Below, in pieces: positions 6,971-13,601 of a stretch of DNA of 22,817 nucleotides (the first letter of the stretch is position 1; each line of letters starts with the position of its first letter). The position numbers and the translations under genes are program-made. Source of the DNA: Clostridia bacterium (lineage in GTDB: Bacteria > Bacillota > Clostridia > Oscillospirales > Ruminococcaceae); contig JAGKVC010000033.1 of assembly GCA_021152595.1 (NCBI GenBank), positions 1 to 22,817 on the forward strand, read 5' to 3'. The notes beneath the pieces were generated by a model. It was not told the origin of the DNA and did no database searches. It saw only the letters and a list, made by a program, of their open reading frames with translations.

Positions 6971-7006
6971 TTCGGTTTCATTGATAGCAATTGCGGAGGG
7001 CATATA

Positions 7007-7876
7007 ATGAACTATCCATATATAGTCGGCGGTGGAAAAGTACCGGAATTCCGGACTGACAGCCAAAATAATCAGTATCAGACAGAGATGCACGAATACC
7101 TGATTGTGACAGATGCGGACGGCATAGAAGCATCCGAGACGCAGATGAAAAAGACTGTTGCATCCCGACATCTTTTGGGCTTTATCGACCTGACCACAGG
7201 TGAGCGTGAAGATGCGCTTACAAATCTGATATGGGATCTTTCTGAAGCTGAGATTCAAAATGATGCCTATCAGAAACTCATGCAGCCGCTGACAATGTAT
7301 CATGTGAAATGTCTGCCGCCTGTTCGTCCATGGTGCAAAACTCCGGTCAAGAGAACAGGTATGCTGTATCTGACTGAAATAATCCAGCCTGTCAAGACCG
7401 ATCCGTTTCTTGAGAGTCTGATACAAAAATATACAGACAGCCTGCATTTGCATTCGGATTTATTCGGTGAACTGGACAGTTCAGAGGAATATCCGGCATA
7501 TCTCGGAACATTTAACTGGCTCGGAACAGAAGTCAAAATCATTGTGTCAGATGAATTTACCCCAGTATCAAAAACGCTTGCGCATATGGAACACTTCTGC
7601 CGTATGTGCGAGTTTCACGACAAAGAGCTTCGGGAGTTTGCAGCCGAACAATTGGTTGACAAAGCAAATGAAATGATGCAAAGCCGGTTCACGAAAGAAG
7701 AACTTGCCGCCGGACTGGTAATCAGACTCATAGATATGATGCTTGACGGCAGTTATTCTGTGGATTTTCTTTTCCATGATCATTTGATCTACATAAACGG
7801 AAATCTGAACGGTCCAAAAGAAGCGTTTATTCACAAGTATGATCCGGAATATGACGATTATATAGGGCAGGCATAA
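7007..7876 (+). CDS. DUF2262-domain protein, 289 aa
   Basis: The start at 7007 is chosen for GCGGAGG just upstream; the open frame extends to 6908 but that part is repeat and spacer. Residues from about 160 to 275 match the DUF2262 pattern: YLGTFNWLGTEVKIIVSDEF, a helical stretch with LREFAAEQLVDKANEMM, and an end with FLFHDHLIYINGNLNG. The first 150 residues are a separate domain I cannot name. DUF2262 proteins commonly occur next to polymorphic toxins and are thought to be immunity proteins. As with the 3251 gene, the final GQA-stop is encoded by the hairpin repeat. Confidence 0.65.
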   Translation: MNYPYIVGGGKVPEFRTDSQNNQYQTEMHEYLIVTDADGIEASETQMKKTVASRHLLGFIDLTTGEREDALTNLIWDLSEAEIQNDAYQKLMQPLTMYHVKCLPPVRPWCKTPVKRTGMLYLTEIIQPVKTDPFLESLIQKYTDSLHLHSDLFGELDSSEEYPAYLGTFNWLGTEVKIIVSDEFTPVSKTLAHMEHFCRMCEFHDKELREFAAEQLVDKANEMMQSRFTKEELAAGLVIRLIDMMLDGSYSVDFLFHDHLIYINGNLNGPKEAFIHKYDPEYDDYIGQA

Positions 7877-7910
7877 AGCCGTCCTATTACACATTCAGCG
7901 CATTTCGTGT
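7863..7910 (+). repeat. Cassette-junction repeat, copy 6
   Basis: TAGGGCAGGCATAAAGCC leads into GTCCTATTACACATTCAGCG and CATTTCGTG. The TAA at 7874-7876 is the stop codon of the DUF2262 gene, the same arrangement as copy 1. Confidence 0.75.
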
Positions 7911-7946
7911 CTGCTTTACCTGTATTTCAGAACATGGAGATTGGTT

Positions 7947-8024
7947 ATGGGACTTGATGTTTACATTGATGCAACCATAAAAGAAAAGGTAACTGGACAT
8001 ATAACTTCCTTCAATCCAGCTTAG
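7947..8024 (+). pseudogene. Beheaded remnant, first 25 codons of a lost gene
   Basis: It reads MGLDVYIDATIKEKVTGHIT followed by SFNPA and a stop, with CATGGAGA as a plausible ribosome binding site. The opening looks like the start of a normal cytosolic protein (MGLDVYIDAxIKEKxTG), but the sequence after about 8024 is AT-rich and unrelated in style. The gene seems to have been cut when the AT-rich 8172 segment arrived. The family could not be named. Confidence 0.45.
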
Positions 8025-8171
8025 CCCTAAGACAATGCAATTATAATATTTATGTTGGATGGTAATCAATACAATAGGTTTTGTATTATTAATAAGAAAC
8101 GCCATTTTTTCTTTTGTTGTTCGGATGATGTATAATAAAAGACAATTTAAATGTAATGAGGTATTGTATAG

Positions 8172-9194
8172 ATGAGTCATAAATTTTTATTAGGTGTTTT
8201 TTTCTTCTTCGGTATAATCGCCTTTATTATAGGATTTAAAAAGAATCCCCAATCGAACAGTAGAATTGCAAATAATGCTTCAAGAGAATATAATACACTT
8301 GAGAGATCAAACGGTTTAAAAAATACACTAAAAGGAATAGGTACTACTATCTATTCTCTTGGCGCTGTTGTTGTTGGTCTATCATCTCTTATGGGGTTTA
8401 CAATAATTGGCGATTTTCCGACTTTTAAGAAAAATCTTCCTATACAATCTATTGCAGCAAAGGAATGGGAGGACGAATTAAATTGTTTACGAATGAAAGT
8501 CTCTTCTGCATATATTGAAAAAGAAATTGGTAGTCCTATTATCCAAAGTGCCTCAGTTTATAAGGGAATAAATATTGCTACATCATTATATCATAATGAG
8601 TATTTTACACTTCTGTGTTATTATTCAGAGGACACGCTATTTGGTTACTTAATAATTAGCAATAACAATCACTTTACACTTAGTAATTATCGTTGTAATT
8701 TTGAATTGATTAATTATTCCATGAAAGAAACCATGGATTATTGTATGTCTAAGGGAGTTGCTCCTCTAACATTTTATTCTTGTTCAACAAATCGAAGACT
8801 TGATTGTAATCGTTATTTTTTGCAATGTGGTTTTCAACATGGGCGAGGTGGCGGTGATAATTTTTATATTGGTTATGGTTTTACTGATATTGGGATGTCC
8901 ATTTCTAGAGATGATTTTGACTGTATATTTAACAATGATACGCTGATTCAAATCCAAATTGAGAAAGAGAAAGGAGAGGATCTTCGCTTAGATTGGTCTT
9001 CTGATAAAAAAATAGCCACTTTTCCAATAAATATGTTCTTAGTGTTTGATGATAGTAACAATTACCGAATAGATGTTCGTGACTTTATATGCAGTCAAGT
9101 TGCTAGAAATGGTATTCGAATCGGTTTAAATAAGGATGAATTGGCAAACTTGCAACCAGACTATATGAAAGCCATAGAGAACATGGGGTACTAA
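8172..9194 (+). CDS. AT-rich foreign membrane-anchored protein, 340 aa
   Basis: GAGGT (8158-8162) precedes the ATG, and a TATAAT lies at 8131-8136 with a weak -35 box. Two hydrophobic helices sit near residues 4-21 and 58-82 with a polar loop between, then about 255 soluble residues. The region near residues 100-150 (CLRMKVSSAYIEKEIGSP, ...YFTLLCYYSEDTLFGYLIIS) loosely resembles the ETEC_3214 type of domain seen in defence-like proteins, but I cannot confirm it. Base composition and codon use (AT-ending codons throughout) differ sharply from all neighbours, a sign of recent transfer. Decayed fragments flank it on both sides. Confidence 0.6.
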   Translation: MSHKFLLGVFFFFGIIAFIIGFKKNPQSNSRIANNASREYNTLERSNGLKNTLKGIGTTIYSLGAVVVGLSSLMGFTIIGDFPTFKKNLPIQSIAAKEWEDELNCLRMKVSSAYIEKEIGSPIIQSASVYKGINIATSLYHNEYFTLLCYYSEDTLFGYLIISNNNHFTLSNYRCNFELINYSMKETMDYCMSKGVAPLTFYSCSTNRRLDCNRYFLQCGFQHGRGGGDNFYIGYGFTDIGMSISRDDFDCIFNNDTLIQIQIEKEKGEDLRLDWSSDKKIATFPINMFLVFDDSNNYRIDVRDFICSQVARNGIRIGLNKDELANLQPDYMKAIENMGY

Positions 9195-9415
9195 TTGCTA
9201 TTACGTTATAAAAAACGAAATCGCAGAGCAGATTATGCAGGAAATAGCGTGAAGTTTAAAAATACGAAGAAAATTAATTATAAACATATCGTTCCGGAAG
9301 GTATAGAGATAAAAAGCATATTGTATCCTATACGGATGGAGGAGTGTTTGGCATCCGTTCTATAGAAGTAAATGGTAATTCAAAGGGACCCGGCAAAGCC
9401 GCAATAACCAGCTGA
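9195..9415 (+). pseudogene. Frameshifted C-terminal remnant of an unknown protein
   Basis: One frame gives NSVKFKNTKKINYKHIVPEG then IEI; at a run of five A's (9311-9315) the sense passes to another frame that gives KHIVSYTDGGVFGIRSIEVN then GNSKGPGKAAITS and a stop at 9413-9415. Adding one A restores a continuous C-terminus. No start codon or ribosome binding site of its own is convincing, so it is the tail of a lost gene. The family is unknown; at this place a toxin or immunity gene end is possible. Confidence 0.45.
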
Positions 9416-9433
9416 TATTTCAGTCCGGAATGT

Positions 9434-9495
9434 ATTGGGCAGCCATAAAACCAACCCATTACACATTCAGCGCATTCCCCGTCGTACGATAGATC
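9434..9495 (+). repeat. Cassette-junction repeat, copy 7
   Basis: A degraded head (TTGGGCAGCCATAAAACC) is followed by well-kept CATTACACATTCAGCGCATT and GTCGTACGATAGAT. This is the last copy of the family; the amidase-fragment element begins 40 bases later. Confidence 0.7.
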
Positions 9496-9642
9496 TCCAG
9501 CCGTGACAGTGATATCGGACTGTGATTAGGAAAACCCGAAAATGAGTATATATCCGGTTCCTTTGCAGATTGATAGACAAGACTATCATTTCTGCTGCGA
9601 AGAAGGATGACCTTAAAACAAACGAATCTACGATAAAAACAG

Positions 9643-9662
9643 CAGCGCCCCGTGGGGCGCTG
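9643..9662 (-). terminator. Terminator inside element copy A
   Basis: CAGCGCCCC and GGGGCGCTG are perfect complements, followed leftward by CTGTTTTTATCG. It serves the 9683-9868 frame and is conserved in the other copies. Confidence 0.75.
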
Positions 9663-9682
9663 CGTGTGTTTTGCGACTTAGT

Positions 9683-9868
9683 TTAAGTTGATTCCCCGTG
9701 TCCGGCATCGAGGACAATGACAGGGGACTGTGCTGCGGATGCTGTGACTGTATCAGGCGCATTCTGCGCATTGCGCCACGATGCAAGCTGCATCCCCACC
9801 GCGCTGACAGCGAGGATCCCGAAGAACAATGTGCTTCTTGTCACGATTTTTCTGATTTCCGGTTTCAT
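9683..9868 (-). CDS. 61-aa amidase N-terminal minigene, copy A
   Basis: The product has a basic start (MKPEIRKIVTR), a hydrophobic anchor near residues 12-27 (TLFFGILAVSAVGMQLA), an Ala/Thr-rich linker and ends SPVIVLDAGHGEST. VIVLDAGHG is the first strand and zinc-ligand motif of N-acetylmuramoyl-L-alanine amidases (Amidase_3, CwlD/LytC type). The remaining 160 or so catalytic residues are missing, so it cannot cleave peptidoglycan. AGAGGTG lies 6 bases before the ATG. All three copies stop at exactly the same codon and differ mainly in conservative ways. It is either a remnant spread by the element or a small anchored peptide with a new use. Confidence 0.6.
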   Translation of the reverse strand: MKPEIRKIVTRSTLFFGILAVSAVGMQLASWRNAQNAPDTVTASAAQSPVIVLDAGHGEST

Positions 9869-9983
9869 ATATATCACCTCTGGAATGTTTTAGTAAAGGT
9901 GTATGTTCGGGGAAAGGGGAATATGACTATTTCAGAAACTGGGGAATATATCAAGCAAAGGTATGTTACTTGTTAAGTTGATT

Positions 9984-10055
9984 GAACCGCTGTGAACCGA
10001 ACGGTACGCACGTTGGTGTGAGCGGTCGGCGGCTTAATAGTCGCCTCCTACTCGA
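9984..10055 (+). pseudogene. Group II intron 3' end (domains V and VI), degraded
   Basis: GAACCGCTGTGAACC, the GAAC loop and GGTACGCACGTTGGTGTGAG match the domain V hairpin of bacterial group II introns. GGTCGGCGGC...GTCGCCTCCTACTCGA then matches domain VI and the usual 3' intron boundary. The stem has mismatches, and no reverse transcriptase or 5' intron part is present, so this is a dead remnant. Element copy A lies just upstream, where the rest of the intron would be expected. Confidence 0.6.
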
Positions 10056-10213
10056 ATGATCTCTATTTATCATGTGACATCAATACCATATATTCAACGC
10101 GTTTCGATATCCTCGATTTGATGTCAAGGGAACAAATATACTTGTTTATATGTTCTTGGAAAAAGGCCAATGGCTTTTCTGCGTTCCTGGGAAAAGGCCG
10201 GAATTGGCGTTTC

Positions 10214-10870
10214 TCAGTCCTTCAGCGATTCAAGATATTCAATTGCCTCAAACACCGTTGAGAATGTCTTGCTGCAAGTATACAGCCATCTATTCCGTGT
10301 ATCGGTATCATTTAATTCCGGCAGACCTTCCTGAAGCAAATTATTAAGAACTGATCTTGCATTTTTGACTGCATCAGGATACTTTTCCGCGATCTGTGCT
10401 GTGGCAGAATAATCACCTTTTTCGTAAGTTTTTACACGGCTCTTCACTTCACGCAGTACTCTTTGCTTATCCGCCGGTGACTCAATATCTGGTGCATATT
10501 TTTGATAGTGCAGCATGAGCCAGTATTCAATACAAGCAGTCGTCATTAGAAGTCTAATGCGTATCTCCGGTCCCTTCCGGAGTTTTCTTAATTTCCTGAT
10601 TATTTGAAAGCGGGAGTCCCACTTGCCCTTCTCATCCTTCTCAACATCAAAAAAGAACCAAATCTCATCGGTGACTTCTGCATTTTCCCGATATTTTTTG
10701 TCTTTTTCAAATCTATCGCGTGCTTCCTCAAATAATCCTGTGGCTTTCGGATACTTGATGACAGCATAATCCGAAAAAGTTGTTTTCAGAAACTCTGTAT
10801 AAGCCTGTTCGCTTTCGCCCTCGTTGAATACATAGATCAAAGGCTTTGCTTTCCTTGTTGGACGTGGCAT
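10214..10870 (-). CDS. rloB: RloB-family (AbiLii-like) TOPRIM-type defence protein
   Basis: This 218-residue protein has the RloB landmarks: FNEGESEQAYTEFL near residues 15-28 with the TOPRIM-like glutamate, WFFFDVEKDEKGKW near 71-84 with the acidic metal-binding residues, and TTACIEYWLMLHY near 109-121. Proteins of this kind act with an RloA ATPase in anti-phage or abortive infection systems and are thought to be nucleases. Its ATG overlaps the rloA stop by one base (TAATG), and its ribosome binding site (AGGAGGTGGAG) lies inside rloA, so translation is coupled. A weak AAAAAGGCC/GGCTTTT hairpin near 10162-10182 is the only terminator-like structure downstream. The family call is good; activity is inferred. 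Confidence 0.8.
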   Translation of the reverse strand: MPRPTRKAKPLIYVFNEGESEQAYTEFLKTTFSDYAVIKYPKATGLFEEARDRFEKDKKYRENAEVTDEIWFFFDVEKDEKGKWDSRFQIIRKLRKLRKGPEIRIRLLMTTACIEYWLMLHYQKYAPDIESPADKQRVLREVKSRVKTYEKGDYSATAQIAEKYPDAVKNARSVLNNLLQEGLPELNDTDTRNRWLYTCSKTFSTVFEAIEYLESLKD

Positions 10871-12168
10871 TACTCCACCTCCTGAATCTCGATATTTGGA
10901 ATCGCACCGTACTTTCCAAGTAGATAACCCTTGCGAATATTATCTGTGGTTTTGGTTGCAAACTCACTGATCGTGTACAACTCTGACGAACCATCACTTT
11001 GTTTTTTATCCACAAAATAGATCTGATCTTTTCGTATAAGCGTTTCGTTCATTAGTTCTGTATTATGTGTTGTGAAGATGATCTGCGCATTATTGGGATT
11101 TGATGTTTTACTCTGAAACTTGGCGATGACATATTCAACCAGCATCGGATGAAGCTCGCGTTCGATCTCATCCACAAGCAGCAAGCCGCCGTTTCTAAGT
11201 GCAGACTCGATTGCGGGAGCAAGCGCCATCAGCTTGCGTGTTCCATCGGATTCATCTGAAAGCTCCAGAGGAAACTGTTCTGCTTTTCCTGCACTTGTTT
11301 TTCCGACATGGAATGACGTCGCAGTCACTTTTCCTGTTTTAAGCTGTACCTCGGAATTATTGGATGTTTGTGCAAGAATTTGTATAAAGCTATTTAAGGC
11401 AGCCTTAACGCCTGTGGGGAGATCATCCGGCAGTTCACTCAAATCGGATACTTCCTTGCTGTCAAAATCAAATTGAACATTTTCAATTCCAAAGTCTGCA
11501 TCTTTCGCATAAGTTTTGATTGCTTTCAGCATATTTGGATCATTTGAATACTCGATCAACTGCTGCGGAATATCCGAATAATCTCTTGAAAACAGAATAT
11601 TCTCTCTGAACCACTGCATCGCTGAGATACAGTCCGTATCATTCATCGTACAGGCTACAGCGAAAAACAACTGATTTTCTGCGACAGTCTCACTAATTAG
11701 CTTGCGCTTTGTTTTTTGTTCAGTAAATTTGAACGTCTGCCCTTCTCGCTCAAACACGATTGCTTTCTGTCCCTTTGGCGTATGGTAAAGGTACTCAGTC
11801 ATGATTTTCCTCTTTGTGCCAGAAAAGCCATAAATATACTTTACATCATTTAATACATAGGTGAATTCAAAAGACGTAGGGGCGTTTCTGGAATAGTCAT
11901 TTAGCATAAACGGAGAGACAGGCACTTCAGCGTTTTCGTGCTGTGTCCTTTGAGCATTACGGATAAACTGGGCCGCAAGCCAAAAAGCCCGAATCACATT
12001 GCTTTTACCGCCGCCGTTCTTGCCATAGATAGCGATGCTGGGCAGAATGCGTGTATTGCCATATTTTTGCAGGCAGTCCTTAAAGGCACCTAGCCCGGTA
12101 GCTTCCATAGATAATACCGCTTCATCCCGAAATGAACGATAATTGCCCAACTTGAATTCAATAAGCAT
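10870..12168 (-). CDS. rloA: RloA-family (AbiLi-like) AAA ATPase of a defence pair
   Basis: This 432-residue ABC/SMC-like ATPase is of the AAA_15/RloA type. It opens with LIEFKLGNYRSFRD, typical of the OLD/RecF-like group. Walker A is AIYGKNGGGKSNVIRAF near residues 46-62, a signature-like LSDESDGTRKLMALAP lies near 302-317, Walker B is GGLLLVDEIERELHP near 329-343, and TTHNTEL follows near 366. Together with RloB it should form an ATP-dependent sensor-effector complex against phage, cytosolic and DNA-associated. GGAGG precedes the ATG, and a strong promoter lies at 12188-12216. The gene appears full length and intact. The trigger and target are unknown. Confidence 0.85.
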   Translation of the reverse strand: MLIEFKLGNYRSFRDEAVLSMEATGLGAFKDCLQKYGNTRILPSIAIYGKNGGGKSNVIRAFWLAAQFIRNAQRTQHENAEVPVSPFMLNDYSRNAPTSFEFTYVLNDVKYIYGFSGTKRKIMTEYLYHTPKGQKAIVFEREGQTFKFTEQKTKRKLISETVAENQLFFAVACTMNDTDCISAMQWFRENILFSRDYSDIPQQLIEYSNDPNMLKAIKTYAKDADFGIENVQFDFDSKEVSDLSELPDDLPTGVKAALNSFIQILAQTSNNSEVQLKTGKVTATSFHVGKTSAGKAEQFPLELSDESDGTRKLMALAPAIESALRNGGLLLVDEIERELHPMLVEYVIAKFQSKTSNPNNAQIIFTTHNTELMNETLIRKDQIYFVDKKQSDGSSELYTISEFATKTTDNIRKGYLLGKYGAIPNIEIQEVE

Positions 12169-12187
12169 ATAATCGCCTCCATTTCAT

Positions 12188-12216
12188 AGTATACCACAAA
12201 TCAAATTGAAATTCAA
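12188..12216 (-). promoter_or_regulatory. Promoter of the rloAB operon
   Basis: TTGAAT (12216-12211), a 17-base spacer and TATACT (12193-12188) read leftward into rloA. The -35 region contains the palindrome TTGAAATTCAA, and a related GAATTCAATTGGATTGAA lies upstream at about 12258-12276. These may be operator half-sites or simply AT-rich sequence. Confidence 0.65.
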
Positions 12217-12521
12217 TAGCAAATATCGAATTTTTAAAGATTTTTGTTTCGATTTCTGAATTCAATTGGATTGAACTCAGGAATTATAATCTAACAAGGG
12301 GTGCCATAAGGAACTTACGATAATTTAATGTTGGGCAGGAAAGTCAAAACAACCGTACTGATATCAGTGCTTATATTCACAGTTGAATCGGTGCAGTCAT
12401 TCTTTCAGATTATTCAATTGATATCTTTTTAATTGTGCAGATGTGCTTCTTGTCTCTTTAGCATAATTGAAACCCACAAGGATGATTCCCCGACCATAAG
12501 ACGCGAATTATTTTACCTTTA
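12217..12521. other. No gene seen; AT-rich spacer
   Basis: Apart from the upstream flank of the rloAB promoter, I see no frame with a ribosome binding site, no clear terminator and no known RNA. The stretch separates the defence operon from the deletion derivative of the amidase-fragment element. Confidence 0.5.
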
Positions 12522-12602
12522 CAAAACAGCAGCGCCCCGCGGGGCGCCGCGTACATTTTGTAACTTGATTTCCGGTTTCATACATATCACCTCTGAAATG
12601 TT
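12522..12602. repeat. Amidase-fragment element, deletion derivative (copy D)
   Basis: The terminator block (AGCGCCCCGCGGGGCGC) and the start-codon block (TTTCCGGTTTCAT, ACATATCACCTCTGAA) of the element are present, but nearly the whole 61-codon frame between them is gone. Read leftward, the frame now runs MKPEIKLQNV through the terminator to a stop after about 20 codons. Short matching ATCA sequences lie at both deletion ends, which suggests slippage or recombination. Confidence 0.7.
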
Positions 12603-12639
12603 ATAGACTGTCAAAAAGGATACAAACCATTTTTGAATG

Positions 12640-12664
12640 ATGCCCTGACCTCAGATCAGGGCAT
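12640..12664 (-). other. Hairpin over the recombinase stop codon
   Basis: ATGCCCTGA and TCAGGGCAT pair across the TGA stop of the 12651 recombinase fragment. No T-run follows leftward, so it is only a possible terminator. Confidence 0.4.
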
Positions 12665-13185
12665 TTGACTTGTCTGTAAGCTCCTTGTCGATGAGCTTAT
12701 AATAAATGTGGATCTCTCTCGGACGGCTTCTGTCGTTCTTGTTATTCTCGTCAACGGTCACATATTCAATGAGGTCAAAGCACATCTGACGGGTAAGCTC
12801 CGTTGCTCCTGCGTATTTTCTCAGACGGCGGATAAACTCCTCTACATCTTTCTCGTCCTGTCTCTCCGTGTCCAGTCTGCTTTGCAGCTCATCATATTCC
12901 GCCTGCAAGTTTTTCTTCTCCGCCTGATACTTTTCAAGCAGACCGATGCAGACATCTTCGGGAATCTTGCCCACGACCTTATCCTCATAAACGGTCTGAA
13001 TGAGCGTGTCAAGCTCTGTGATACGGCTCAGAGCTTTCTGCATACGCTTCTTGTCTGTGGCGTTCTGTGCATCTACAATGCCCCTCTTGCGTTTCAGAAA
13101 CCCCTCTTGTGCTTTTTCTTCATCGGCTGCCGTTTCGATCATTGCCTGAATATCCATGAGAATATATTGCTCAATCAGCGGAAGC
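12651..13185 (-). pseudogene. Large serine recombinase (TnpX-type), C-terminal fragment
   Basis: The frame contains the C-terminal half of a transposon-type serine recombinase: IEQYILMDIQAMIE, a long coiled coil (about 13130-12850) with KVVGKIPEDV in its middle, then ELTRQMCFDLIEYVTVDENN and REIHIYYKLIDKEL, typical of the DUF4368 end. The catalytic N-terminal resolvase domain and zinc ribbon are missing. The frame continues rightward to 13274, but those codons lie in element copy B, whose left end joins the gene at about 13185. The gene was therefore cut at, or by, the element. It is non-functional as a recombinase and marks a former integrative element. Confidence 0.8.
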
Positions 13186-13294
13186 CCCGAAAATGAGTAT
13201 ATATCCGTTGCCTTTTCAGATTGATAGATTAGACTATCATTTGTGTTCCAAAGAAAGGTGACGTTAAAATACACGAATCTACGATAAAAAACGC

Positions 13295-13312
13295 AGCGCC
13301 CCGCGGGGCGCT
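13295..13312 (-). terminator. Terminator inside element copy B
   Basis: AGCGCCCC and GGGGCGCT pair, followed leftward by GCGTTTTTTATCG. Confidence 0.75.
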
Positions 13313-13333
13313 ACGTGCATTTTGCGACTTAGT

Positions 13334-13519
13334 TTAAGTTGATTCCCCGTGTCCGGCATCCAGTACGATGACAGGGGACTGTTCAGCGGATACGGCTATT
13401 GCATCCGGTGTATTCTGCTGATTCCGCAGATTTGCAAGCTGCATTCCTGCAACGCTGACAGCGAGGATCCCGAAGAACAATGCACTTCTTGTCACGATCT
13501 TTCTGAGTTCCGGTTTCAT
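13334..13519 (-). CDS. 61-aa amidase N-terminal minigene, copy B
   Basis: Same layout as copy A: MKPELRKIVTR, anchor ALFFGILAVSVAGMQLA, linker, SPVIVLDAGHGEST and stop. It differs in the linker (NLRNQQNTPDAIAVSAEQ), whereas the anchor and final motif are kept. AGAGGTG precedes the ATG. That an intact frame survives in the most diverged copy argues mildly against pure decay. Confidence 0.6.
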   Translation of the reverse strand: MKPELRKIVTRSALFFGILAVSVAGMQLANLRNQQNTPDAIAVSAEQSPVIVLDAGHGEST

Positions 13520-13601
13520 ACATATCACCTCTGAATTGGTTTTAGTAAAGGTGTATGTTCGAGAACAGGGAAATATGTCTTTTCATAGGTAAGTAAGCGC
13601 A

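Larger units (their letters stand above)
9535..9910. repeat. Amidase-fragment dispersed element, copy A
   Basis: It shares with copy B (13186-13561) a left end CCCGAAAATGAGTATATATCC, a small TGATAG/CTATCA hairpin (from 9571), a terminator block, a 61-codon frame on the minus strand, and a right end GTTTTAGTAAAGGTGTATG. CCCGAA at the left end recurs inverted near the right end (TTCGGG), a very weak terminal inverted repeat. Target-site duplications were not identified. The element sits between a degraded immunity-type region and a group II intron remnant. Confidence 0.75.
13186..13561. repeat. Amidase-fragment dispersed element, copy B
   Basis: It matches copy A from CCGAAAATGAGTATATATCC through the TGATAG/CTATCA hairpin, the terminator, the 61-codon frame and GTTTTAGTAAAGGTGTATG. 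It lies exactly at the breakpoint of the serine recombinase and ends about 40 bases before the stop codon of the subtilase gene. Confidence 0.75.

Noticed and set aside
3838..9495. Integron-like array with attC sites
   Set aside because: The repeats are palindromic and lie between cassettes, but no tyrosine integron integrase is in the window and the repeats lack the attC core sites. Homologous-recombination cassettes remain a simpler reading.
12651..13274. A complete 207-residue recombinase-like protein starting at 13274
   Set aside because: The first 30 or so codons lie inside element copy B and are not recombinase sequence, so the frame is a chance fusion.
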